From assembly GCA_018267545.1 (NCBI GenBank), contig JAFDYG010000477.1, forward strand, positions 1-64,000: DNA of 64,000 nt. The letters are read 5' to 3'. Made by a program: the position numbers and the translations under genes. Below are positions 33,501 through 42,113 of this stretch, piece after piece. Each line of letters starts with the position of its first letter. The stretch's first letter is position 1. Below the pieces are notes generated by a model. The model saw only the letters and a program-made list of their open reading frames with translations. It did not search any database and was not told where the DNA came from. The stretch is from Bacteroidota bacterium (GTDB lineage: Bacteria; Bacteroidota; Bacteroidia; Chitinophagales; Chitinophagaceae).

Positions 33501-36500
33501 ATGAAAATTCCGATTGCAAGCAACCAAAACAAAACGATGGCTTATGCCTCCATCATCTATCTCTTTCTTACACTATGGCTGCTCCCGGCAGCCATGGCCC
33601 AAACAACCGTAACGGTAAAAGGCCGCGTCACCGATGACGCCAAACAGCCCATCGCCGGCGCTTCCGTTACCGTAAAAGGCCAGGCCGGCGGTACCACCAC
33701 CGACGCCAACGGGGACTACACACTCAGCGTCCGGCAAGGCGCAACCCTGGTCATCTCTTCCGTAGGCCACCCCGCCAAAGAATTCCGGGTCGGCCGCGAA
33801 ACCGTCTACAACGTGACGCTCTCCATGTCCACCAGCGACCTCGACCAGGTCGTAGTCGTCGGCTACGGAACGCAACGTAAACGGGACGTCACCGGCGCCG
33901 TCGCCTCGGTCAACGAGAAGACGCTCAAGGAAGTCCCCGCGCCCAACCTCATCTCGCAGCTCAAGGGCCGCACCGCCGGTGTCTCCATCGTCAGCAACGG
34001 CGCAACTCCCGGCGTAGCCGGACAGATCCGCATCCGCGGTAACCGCACCCTGACGACTTCCCAGAACGGCAGCGACGCGCTCGACGGCCCCCTACTGGTC
34101 CTCGATGGCATCCCCTACGGCGGCAGCATCAATGACCTCGACCCCGACGACATCGCCGGCCTCGAAGTCCTCAAAGACGCCTCCGCAACCGCCATCTACG
34201 GCTCCAGAGGAGCCGGCGGGGTTATCCTGATTACGACTAAACGCGGCCGCACCGGTAAATCTGTAATTAGCTACGATGGCTACTACGGCGTCTCCAAAGT
34301 GCTCGATAAATACAAGGTCATGAACGGTAAGGAGTACGCGCAGTTCAAAACCGACGCCGCCCTCTACAACCGCACCTCCCCCGGCACCACTTCCTACGCG
34401 CTCACCGCAGCCGAACAGGCCGCCCTCGCCGCCGGTGTCTCCACCAACTGGCAGGATCTTATATACAGGAAGGGTTTCACCAATAGCCAGCAGATCGGCA
34501 TCTCGGGCGGTACCGAAACCACTCAATACGGCCTCGGTCTCGGCTACTACAAAGAGGCAGGCATCATCCCCAACCAGGACTTCACCCGCTACACTATCCG
34601 TAGCACCATCGACCACCGCATCAACAAATTCCTGAAGATAGGCCTCAATACCATGAACACGCTTATCTACACTAATAGCCCCGGTGGGGCAGGGGTGCCG
34701 GTCAACCTGGTAAAGACTACTCCGCTCGCCAGCCCCTACAACGCGGATGGCACGGTGAACCTCACACCGGCCGTCGGTTCCATCGACGCCGCGTTCATCA
34801 GCCCCCTGACTCTCATTACCAAGAAAAGCTCCATCTTCTCCCGGACCCGCCGCCTCCGCACTTTCAACAGCCTCTACGGAGAAGCGCAGCTGGCGCCCGG
34901 CCTCCGGTATCGCCTGAACGTGGGCCTCGACTTCAGCCAGCAAAACGGCAACGACTACAATGGCCCGCTGACTTATACCAACACCGCTACGACACAGGCC
35001 TCTTCCAACGCCGCCGTCAGCAACGTAGAAGCCTGGTCCTACAATATTCAGCACCTGCTGTACTATGACAAGACCATCGCGCAAAAACACAAGATCGGCT
35101 TCACCGGCCTGTTCGAAGTAAACAAGGACCACAACCAAAGCAATCGCTTCACGGTCACCGGTGTACCCGCCGACTACATCCTCAACAGCAACTTCGCGCT
35201 CGCCGCCGGTCAGCCGGTCGCAGACGCCAACAACACCGGCTACTCCGAAAGAGGACTGCTGTCCTACATGGGCCGCGTGAACTATGGCTACGACAATCGC
35301 TACCTCGTCACAGCAACCGTTCGCGTCGACGGCTCCTCGACTCTCTCACCGGGAAAGCAATACTTTACCTATCCCGCCTTCGGCGTAGGCTGGAATGCCA
35401 CAGAGGAAAAATTCCTGCAGGGCATCTCCTGGCTGACCAACCTGAAGGTACGCGGCGGCTGGGGCATCTCGGGGAACCGCAACGTTGACCCCTATGCTAC
35501 CCTGGGTCTCCTCAGCGCCTCTACGTACAATTTCGGTACTTCCACACAAGGCCAGCAGCTGGCTTACCTCGTTACCACCCTTGCCAACAAAGCCCTGGGC
35601 TGGCAGTCGACTTCGCAGACGGACGTCGGCCTGGACTTCGGTCTGTTCAACAACCGCCTCACCGGTAGCGTAGACTATTATAAGCAGGAAACAAAGAACA
35701 TCCTCCTCTCGGTCAACCTGCCGATCAGCAACGGCGCCAATTCCACCCTGCAGAACCTGGGCCGAACCCAGGGCACGGGTCTGGAAATCAGCCTCAGCAG
35801 CGTCAACGTAAGAACCGCCGGCGGATTCACCTGGAGCACCGACGTCAACTTCTTCTTCAACCGGGAAAAGATCGTCGCGCTCACGACCCCTGCCGAAAAG
35901 TCCAACACCGGCAACGGCTGGTTCGTAGGACAGCCGCTCAGCGTTATCTACGACTATAAAAAGCTCGGCATCTGGCAGCTGGAAGACTCTATCAAAGGAA
36001 CGATCAACGGACAGACTTCCCCGAAAGCCTACCCCGGACAAATCCGTGTACAGGATGTCAACGGCGACGGCAAGATCGACGCCTCCGACCGCCAGATCCT
36101 CGGCAACTTCCAGCCCCGCTGGGAAGGCGGCCTGACCAACCGGTTCTCCTACAAAGGATGGGACCTCTCGGTCGTCGTCGTCGCCCGCATGGGTATGAAA
36201 GTGGTGGTGCCCTACCTGACCGCAGACGGAGGAGGCAACGGCTTCCCCTTCTACAACCAGGGCCGCGTCAACCAGCTCAAGACCAACTACTGGACCCGCA
36301 CCAACCCCACGAACGACTTCCCGGCGCCGGACGCCGGAACAGACCGTCTCAACTTCGGCTCTACCCTGGCTTACCGCGACGGCTCCTTCATCCGCTGCCG
36401 CAGTATCAACCTGGGCTACGAGCTGCCGGCAAAGCTCATGCGCAAAACATTCGCCTCTTCCCTGCGGGTCTACGTCAACGCCACCAACCCCTTCTTCTTC

Positions 36501-36674
36501 TATGCCCCGCTGGTTAGAGACGGCCTGGGTATCGACCCCGAAGGCAACGGCTACGGCAACGCCGTCAACCCCACCGGCTCCAGCGACGTTCCCTCACCCG
36601 CCCGCGCAGTCACGGTCAACATGAATAACCCTTCCACCCGTCAGTACACGGTCGGGATAAATATGAAATTCTAA
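33501..36674 (+). CDS. susC: SusC/RagA family TonB-linked transporter (xylan locus)
   Basis: A 1057-residue outer-membrane importer. Signal peptide to about 33 (LLPAAMAQ), CarboxypepD_reg-like domain about 35-115 (VTVKGRVTDDAKQPIAGASV), plug domain about 120-240 with the SusC signatures DLDPDDIAGLEVLKDASATA and IYGSRGAGGVILITTKRG, then a 22-strand barrel ending in NMKF. It takes up oligosaccharides captured by the adjacent SusD (start 19 bases downstream), driven by TonB. With GH115 and the GH10 fusion in the same operon, the cargo is most likely a decorated xylo-oligosaccharide. The gap to the upstream gene is 40 bases. Confidence 0.95.
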   Translation: MKIPIASNQNKTMAYASIIYLFLTLWLLPAAMAQTTVTVKGRVTDDAKQPIAGASVTVKGQAGGTTTDANGDYTLSVRQGATLVISSVGHPAKEFRVGRETVYNVTLSMSTSDLDQVVVVGYGTQRKRDVTGAVASVNEKTLKEVPAPNLISQLKGRTAGVSIVSNGATPGVAGQIRIRGNRTLTTSQNGSDALDGPLLVLDGIPYGGSINDLDPDDIAGLEVLKDASATAIYGSRGAGGVILITTKRGRTGKSVISYDGYYGVSKVLDKYKVMNGKEYAQFKTDAALYNRTSPGTTSYALTAAEQAALAAGVSTNWQDLIYRKGFTNSQQIGISGGTETTQYGLGLGYYKEAGIIPNQDFTRYTIRSTIDHRINKFLKIGLNTMNTLIYTNSPGGAGVPVNLVKTTPLASPYNADGTVNLTPAVGSIDAAFISPLTLITKKSSIFSRTRRLRTFNSLYGEAQLAPGLRYRLNVGLDFSQQNGNDYNGPLTYTNTATTQASSNAAVSNVEAWSYNIQHLLYYDKTIAQKHKIGFTGLFEVNKDHNQSNRFTVTGVPADYILNSNFALAAGQPVADANNTGYSERGLLSYMGRVNYGYDNRYLVTATVRVDGSSTLSPGKQYFTYPAFGVGWNATEEKFLQGISWLTNLKVRGGWGISGNRNVDPYATLGLLSASTYNFGTSTQGQQLAYLVTTLANKALGWQSTSQTDVGLDFGLFNNRLTGSVDYYKQETKNILLSVNLPISNGANSTLQNLGRTQGTGLEISLSSVNVRTAGGFTWSTDVNFFFNREKIVALTTPAEKSNTGNGWFVGQPLSVIYDYKKLGIWQLEDSIKGTINGQTSPKAYPGQIRVQDVNGDGKIDASDRQILGNFQPRWEGGLTNRFSYKGWDLSVVVVARMGMKVVVPYLTADGGGNGFPFYNQGRVNQLKTNYWTRTNPTNDFPAPDAGTDRLNFGSTLAYRDGSFIRCRSINLGYELPAKLMRKTFASSLRVYVNATNPFFFYAPLVRDGLGIDPEGNGYGNAVNPTGSSDVPSPARAVTVNMNNPSTRQYTVGINMKF

Positions 36675-36693
36675 AAGATAAAATCAGTAAGAC

Positions 36694-38511
36694 ATGAAAC
36701 GTCAACTAAGCATAAATCTCAAGATAACGCTCGTGCTGGCAACGTCTCTGTTCTTCAGCAACTGTAGCAAGCTGCTCGAAGAACATCCGCAGGCCGGCAT
36801 CGTCCCCGCCTTCTTCAACACTTCTGCAGGTCTGCTGGGAGGTATTTCAGGGGTATACAACGACATCCGCGGCCAGTGGGGTACCGAAGGCTTCAGCGCC
36901 GAAATGGTAGCCGGCACCGACGAGCACCTCTCGGGCGCTTCCGCCAGCGGAATCCAGCTCTATACCTACAATGGTCTCAACGGCAGCAACTTCGGCTCGG
37001 CCTGGGGCGCTGCTTACACAGATATCAATACGCTCAACGGTGTCCTCCAGTACGCCCCGGCCTCCGACGCAGACACCGCATCCAAAAGGCAATATATCGC
37101 ACAGGCGAAATTCCTCCGCGCCTTCTGGTACTTCTATCTCGTCCAAACCTGGGGAGACGTGCCGCTGCACACGACCTATAATACTACAGCCTCCAAAGCC
37201 GACTCCCGTCAGCCCGTAGCCCAGGTATATGCACAAATCATAAAAGATCTCACCGAAGCGGCCGCAGACCTGCCCAACCAGCCTTCGGCTCCTTTCCTGG
37301 GCAAGGCCGCCTGTAAGCCCGTAGCCTTATACCTCCTCGCAAAAGCCTACCTGACCCGCGGATGGCTGAACAACACGCAGGCCGACTTCCAACAGGCTTA
37401 CACCATCTGCTCCGGCATCATCGCCAACAAATCGGCCTATGGTCTCGACCTCTGGCAGGACTACGGCGACGCCTTCAACCCCGTCAATGACTATGGCAAA
37501 GAATCCCTCTTCGTCAGCGACCACTCCATAGACCCCAAATACGGACAATATACCGTTGGCGGCGGAGCCAGCGGCGGCGCAGCGCAAAACCTCACCCCCT
37601 GGTTCTATATCTGGAACTATCCTTCCAACAGCGGCATCAACTCCTATAAAAACGGCTCGGGCGCCCTCGTCAACAGCGGCTCGTCGACCATGGTCCGCGA
37701 CGCCGCCAACGGCCGCCCTTATGTCCGCACACGTCCCAATAACGTAAACGGACCCAACACGGGCAAACGCTATCTGCTGGACCAGGCTTTCTCCGATCGC
37801 GTCAACGACTCGCGCTACGATAATACTTTCCAGCAGGTCTGGATCAGCAATACGACGCTCAGCAATACCGCCGGCGCCGCCAACAACAGCCGCGGCATCG
37901 GCTACACCCTGACGGCAGGCGTAGACACCGCCATATGGATCCCTTCCTATGAAGTAACCGGCGCTCCCCAGTTTAACGGCGCCACCCCCTTCAAAGGCAT
38001 CATCATCCCGCCAAGCCTGTGGACCAACGCCTACTTCCCCTCGGTCAAGAAATTTATGGACCCCAGCCGCGGCGCCAACTTCAATGACCCCTCTACAAGA
38101 CCCGTGGTCCTCTACCGCTTCTCCGACGTCTACCTGATCGGCGCTGAAGCCGCCTTCGAAGCCGGCGACAACATCAACGCCGCCGCACTCATCAACGTCG
38201 TCAGACAACGCGCCGCCTTCCGCAAAACCAACACGACCCTCCAAAACACCGCCGCCGTCACCGCGCAGACCATTACTCCCGCGAACGTTACCCTGGACTT
38301 CATCCTCGATGAACGCAGCCGCGAATTCTACGGCGAATGGCAGCGCTGGCACGACCTGGTCCGCACCAAATCCCTCCTCAGACGCGTAAAAGACTGGAAC
38401 TCGGAAGCCGCTCCCAATATCAAGGACTTCCACGCCCTCCGGCCGATCCCCCAATCCCAGATCGACCGCGTAACGGAAGGACCCAAATTCCCGCAGAACA
38501 ACGGTTACTAA
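36694..38511 (+). CDS. susD: SusD/RagB family surface glycan-binding lipoprotein (xylan locus)
   Basis: A 605-residue lipoprotein (signal LATSLFFSNC, Cys near 24) of the SusD/RagB family. It has the helical TPR-like scaffold with LRAFWYFYLVQTWGDVPL, the conserved ALYLLAKAYLTRGW helix, and the C-terminal block VVLYRFSDVYLIGAEAAFE, INVVRQRAAF and ILDERSREFYGEWQRWHDLVR. It closes over the SusC barrel and captures the glycan. It is the last gene of the operon; a terminator follows within ten bases. Confidence 0.95.
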   Translation: MKRQLSINLKITLVLATSLFFSNCSKLLEEHPQAGIVPAFFNTSAGLLGGISGVYNDIRGQWGTEGFSAEMVAGTDEHLSGASASGIQLYTYNGLNGSNFGSAWGAAYTDINTLNGVLQYAPASDADTASKRQYIAQAKFLRAFWYFYLVQTWGDVPLHTTYNTTASKADSRQPVAQVYAQIIKDLTEAAADLPNQPSAPFLGKAACKPVALYLLAKAYLTRGWLNNTQADFQQAYTICSGIIANKSAYGLDLWQDYGDAFNPVNDYGKESLFVSDHSIDPKYGQYTVGGGASGGAAQNLTPWFYIWNYPSNSGINSYKNGSGALVNSGSSTMVRDAANGRPYVRTRPNNVNGPNTGKRYLLDQAFSDRVNDSRYDNTFQQVWISNTTLSNTAGAANNSRGIGYTLTAGVDTAIWIPSYEVTGAPQFNGATPFKGIIIPPSLWTNAYFPSVKKFMDPSRGANFNDPSTRPVVLYRFSDVYLIGAEAAFEAGDNINAAALINVVRQRAAFRKTNTTLQNTAAVTAQTITPANVTLDFILDERSREFYGEWQRWHDLVRTKSLLRRVKDWNSEAAPNIKDFHALRPIPQSQIDRVTEGPKFPQNNGY

Positions 38512-38512
38512 T

Positions 38513-38553
38513 AAATAAAGGCCCGGACTTAAAAATCCGGGCCTCTTTATTTA
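38513..38553 (+). terminator. Terminator of the GH115-SusCD operon
   Basis: AGGCCCGGA (38519-38527) pairs with TCCGGGCCT (38536-38544) around an A-rich loop, followed by CTTTATTTAT. The flanking AAATAAA and TTTATTT can lengthen the stem. It separates the operon from the GH27-GH43 fusion gene. Confidence 0.85.
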
Positions 38554-38562
38554 TATTTAACT

Positions 38563-41478
38563 GTGAAAAATACACTTATTATTCTAGGCTGCGTAGCAGC
38601 CCTTTTCGCACAAGCGCAAGACTTCCATAAATGGGCCCCAACCCCTCCCATGGGCTGGAACAGCTGGGACTGCTATGGCCCCACCGTCACCGAAGCCGAA
38701 GTAAAAGCCAACGCCGACTACATGTCGGCTAACCTCAAATCCTACGGCTGGAACTACATCATCGTCGACATCCGCTGGTACGTCGACAACGACAAAGCCC
38801 ATGGCTATAACGAAAAGGACCCCTCCTTCAACATCGACGCCTACGGCCGCTATACCCCATCTCCTGTCCGCTTCCCCTCGGCCGCCGGCGGCAAAGGCTT
38901 CAAACCCCTCGCCGACTACCTCCACGCAAAAGGCCTCAAGCTCGGCCTCCACACCATGCGCGGAGTACCCGTTATCGCCGTCAAACGAAACCTCCCCATC
39001 CTAAATACCAAAGTCACCGCAGCCGACATCTACAGCGCTCAGGACCAATGCAAATGGCTGCACGATAACTATACTATCGATTCCAGCAAAGCCGGCGCCC
39101 AAGCCTACTACGACGCCCTGTTCAAGCTCTACGCCTCCTGGAACGTCGACTTCGTAAAAATCGACGACCTCACCGAACCCTACCACGGCGCCGAACTAGC
39201 CATGATCCGCAAAGCCATCGACCGCTGCGGCCGCCCCATCGTCTTCAGCACCTCGCCCGGCGAAACCCCCATCGGGCACGCCCTCGACGTACAAAGCAAG
39301 GCCAATATGTGGAGGACCGTCGGCGACTTCTGGGACAGCTGGAAACAGCTCAAAGAACACTTTGCCGTCTTCGAACGCTGGAACACCTACCGCGCCCCCG
39401 GCGCCTGGCCCGACGGCGACATGCTCCCCCTCGGCCACATCGGCATCCGCGCCGAACGCGGCAACGACCGCATGGCCCGCTTTACCCACGACGAGCAATA
39501 TACGCTCATGACCCTCTGGTCCATCTTCCGCAGCCCCCTCTTCTTCGGCGGCGACCTGCCCGGCAACGACTCCTTCACCCTCTCCCTCCTAACCAACAAA
39601 GCGGTCCTCGACGTTCTTAAATATAGCACCAACAACCGCCCCCTCTTCAACAACGACAACCTCATCGCCTGGACCGCCGACGACCCCCGCACCGGCGACC
39701 GCTACCTCGCCCTCTTCAACGCCCGCGACACCGCCACCCCCGTCCCAGCCCCACTAACCGGCCTGTGCACAATCTCTGATCTCTGGAAAAATCAAACCCT
39801 CGGCGACTTCAACATCTCCTTCGCCCCCGTAATCCCCGCCCACGGCGCGGGCCTCTATCGCCTATCCGCGGCCAAAGGCCGCGCCTCCATCCGCAGCCCC
39901 CAACCCCACGCCACGCGAGGCCCCCAATCCGACAACGAAGACGGCACCTACACCAACCCCATCATCTGGTCCGACTTCCCCGACAACGATGTTATAAGAG
40001 TAGACGACACCTACTACATGGTCACCACCACCATGTACATCTTCCCCGGCGTACCCCTCCTAAAATCGAAAGACCTCGTCAACTGGGAATACTGCACCAA
40101 CACCATCGACCGCTTTAAACAAAACCCCGCCTACGACCTCGTCGGCGGAACCCGCTACGGCCACGGCCAATGGGCCACCAGCATCCGCTATCACAACGGC
40201 AAATTCCACCTCCTCTTCGTCACCCTCGACGAAGGCGGCTACCACCTCACCGCCGACCACCCCGAAGGACCCTGGCAGCTCCACAAGCTCCCCAAAGCCT
40301 ACTACGACGCCGGCCTCTTTTATGATGACGACGGCAGGATCTATATCGTTCACGGCTATTCGAAACTATCCCTCACCGAAGTCGACGAAAACCTCGCCCC
40401 CATCACAAAGGACAGCCTCATCGTAGAAAAAGTACAAAGGAAAGGACTCGAAGGAAGCCACGTCTACAAAATCAACGGCTATTATTATATCTACGCCACC
40501 TACGGCGGAGGCGACGGCTACCAGGTAGCCCTCCGCTCGAAAAACATCTATGGTCCCTACGAAGAAAAGGTCGTACTGAAAGACGATATGGACCTCCCCG
40601 GCAAAGGTGTCCACCAGGGCGCGCTTATCGAAACCCAAACAGGGGAGTGGTGGAGCGTCATCTTCCAGGACCGCGACGGAGTCGGCCGCGTCCCAACCCT
40701 ACAACCCGTCCACTGGATCGACGGCTGGCCCATGCTCGGCGAAAACGGAAAGGCCGTCCTCACTTACAAAAAGCCCAACGTCGGCAAGACCTGGCCCGTC
40801 ACCACACTACCCACCAGCGACCCATTCAACGACGACCACCTCGGCCTCCAATGGGGATGGAACCACAACCCCGACGATACCAAATGGTCCCTCTCCGAAC
40901 GCAAAGGCTACCTGCGCCTGAAAACCGCCAACATCACCACCGACTTCACCCGCGCCCGCAATACCCTCACCCAACGCCCCTTCGGCCCCTGGTCGATCGG
41001 AACCATCTCCCTCGAAACTTCCCACATGCGTCCCGGCGACATCGCCGGCCTCGGCCTCATCCAATTACCTTACGCCTTCATCGCCGTCGAAAATAAACAC
41101 CTGGTCATGGTAAACAACGGCCGCACCATCGACAGCATCCCCATGCCCCCCGGCGACCACCTCTACCTCCGCGCCTCCGTCATAACCACAAAAGACGAAG
41201 CAACCTTTTCTTACAGCAACGACAACAAAACATTCCTGCCCCTCGGAGACACCCTCCACATGAAATTCAACCTAAAAATGTTCACAGGAAATAAATTCGC
41301 TCTCTTCAACTACTCCACCATCGAAACCGGCGGCTACGTCGACATCGACTGGTTCGACATGCAAACCCGCCAGGGCCCGCCCATCCGCCCCGCCGCCGCA
41401 GCCAGCGCTACCACCCAGGGTCCACCCATTCGCCCCACCGCCACCATCCATCCTCAACCCAAAACAATCCAGAAGTAA
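38563..41478 (+). CDS. GH27-GH43 fusion glycosidase
   Basis: A 971-residue secreted fusion starting with GTG (no nearby ATG) and a signal peptide ending LFAQAQ. Residues about 22-440 are GH27 (alpha-galactosidase / beta-L-arabinopyranosidase clan): TPPMGWNSWDCYG, nucleophile Asp201 in FVKIDD, and acid/base Asp286 in PDGDMLPLG, then a small beta-sandwich. Residues about 460-770 are GH43: the base Asp in PDNDVIRV, the Asp in YYDAGLFYDDD and the acid Glu630 in GLEGSHVYKI. A GH43_C2-like sandwich (about 775-940) and a Pro-rich tail containing two QGPPIRP copies follow. It would remove galactosyl or arabinopyranosyl and arabinofuranosyl or xylosyl decorations in one protein. It sits just past the operon terminator, so it has its own promoter or depends on read-through. 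Confidence 0.9.
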   Translation: MKNTLIILGCVAALFAQAQDFHKWAPTPPMGWNSWDCYGPTVTEAEVKANADYMSANLKSYGWNYIIVDIRWYVDNDKAHGYNEKDPSFNIDAYGRYTPSPVRFPSAAGGKGFKPLADYLHAKGLKLGLHTMRGVPVIAVKRNLPILNTKVTAADIYSAQDQCKWLHDNYTIDSSKAGAQAYYDALFKLYASWNVDFVKIDDLTEPYHGAELAMIRKAIDRCGRPIVFSTSPGETPIGHALDVQSKANMWRTVGDFWDSWKQLKEHFAVFERWNTYRAPGAWPDGDMLPLGHIGIRAERGNDRMARFTHDEQYTLMTLWSIFRSPLFFGGDLPGNDSFTLSLLTNKAVLDVLKYSTNNRPLFNNDNLIAWTADDPRTGDRYLALFNARDTATPVPAPLTGLCTISDLWKNQTLGDFNISFAPVIPAHGAGLYRLSAAKGRASIRSPQPHATRGPQSDNEDGTYTNPIIWSDFPDNDVIRVDDTYYMVTTTMYIFPGVPLLKSKDLVNWEYCTNTIDRFKQNPAYDLVGGTRYGHGQWATSIRYHNGKFHLLFVTLDEGGYHLTADHPEGPWQLHKLPKAYYDAGLFYDDDGRIYIVHGYSKLSLTEVDENLAPITKDSLIVEKVQRKGLEGSHVYKINGYYYIYATYGGGDGYQVALRSKNIYGPYEEKVVLKDDMDLPGKGVHQGALIETQTGEWWSVIFQDRDGVGRVPTLQPVHWIDGWPMLGENGKAVLTYKKPNVGKTWPVTTLPTSDPFNDDHLGLQWGWNHNPDDTKWSLSERKGYLRLKTANITTDFTRARNTLTQRPFGPWSIGTISLETSHMRPGDIAGLGLIQLPYAFIAVENKHLVMVNNGRTIDSIPMPPGDHLYLRASVITTKDEATFSYSNDNKTFLPLGDTLHMKFNLKMFTGNKFALFNYSTIETGGYVDIDWFDMQTRQGPPIRPAAAASATTQGPPIRPTATIHPQPKTIQK

Positions 41479-41519
41479 GGAAAATAATCCCCAAAACACC
41501 GGGGCACACCATTTGAAAA

Positions 41520-41544
41520 CATGAGGGTAAAATAAAACCTCATG
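41520..41544 (+). promoter_or_regulatory. Inverted repeat covering a start codon
   Basis: CATGAGG (41520-41526) and CCTCATG (41538-41544) can pair across an 11-base A-rich loop. The right arm contains the ATG of the outer-membrane protein gene, so the hairpin could hide the start codon in the mRNA. With only seven base pairs, the effect may be small. Confidence 0.4.
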
Positions 41545-42069
41545 AAAAAGCTAATCATGTTTTCAACCATTGCAATCCTCTTTGCAATAGAACACGCGTC
41601 AGCCCAATCCACTCCAATCACACCCAACAATTCCTGGCTAAAGCTCGGAGCAAACGTTGGCATCCCCGTCGGCAACCTCTCCCACTATAGCAGCTTCACC
41701 GCCGGCCTCGAACTAAAAGGACAAGTCCTCGAAACCGATAACTTCGGTCTCGGCCTCACCACCGGATACAATCACTACTTTGGCAAGAACGGCTTCGACG
41801 GCTTCGGCTCCGTACCCCTCGGCGCCTTCTTCCGCGTCTACCCCAAAAGCTCCGGCATCTTCCTCGGCTCCGACGTCGGCTACACCTTCCTCACCGGCGC
41901 AAACGGCGCCAAAGGCGGCTTCTACCTCAAACCACAGCTCGGATATCACAACTATGACTGGAACGTCTTCGCCTACTACAACGGCATCTTCCGCAGCGAC
42001 AACAATGGCGGAACCCTCGGCAGTGTAGGCATCGGCGCCACCTATAACATTCGCTTCAACGGCAAATAA
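41542..42069 (+). CDS. Small outer-membrane beta-barrel protein
   Basis: A 175-residue protein with a signal peptide (MFSTIAILFAIEHASAQ) and a sequence of alternating glycine-rich amphipathic strands (WLKLGANVGIPVG, FGLGLTTGYNHYFG, GIFLGSDVGYTFLTG, VGIGATYNIRFNG), consistent with an 8-stranded outer-membrane barrel of the OmpW/OmpX size class. The function is unknown. It lies between two glycosidase genes of the xylan region and is closed by a strong terminator, suggesting its own transcript or cotranscription with the GH27-GH43 gene 63 bases upstream. Confidence 0.72.
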   Translation: MKKLIMFSTIAILFAIEHASAQSTPITPNNSWLKLGANVGIPVGNLSHYSSFTAGLELKGQVLETDNFGLGLTTGYNHYFGKNGFDGFGSVPLGAFFRVYPKSSGIFLGSDVGYTFLTGANGAKGGFYLKPQLGYHNYDWNVFAYYNGIFRSDNNGGTLGSVGIGATYNIRFNGK

Positions 42070-42072
42070 CCA

Positions 42073-42109
42073 CAAATATAAGCCCCACCGCCGGCGGGGC
42101 TTATATTTG
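42073..42109 (+). terminator. Hairpin terminator after the small barrel gene
   Basis: A perfect 14-bp stem (42073-42086 and 42096-42109) with a GCCCC/GGGGC core and AT-rich ends. The next gene starts only five bases later, so its promoter must overlap the terminator or it is expressed by partial read-through. Confidence 0.82.
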
Positions 42110-42113
42110 CAGT

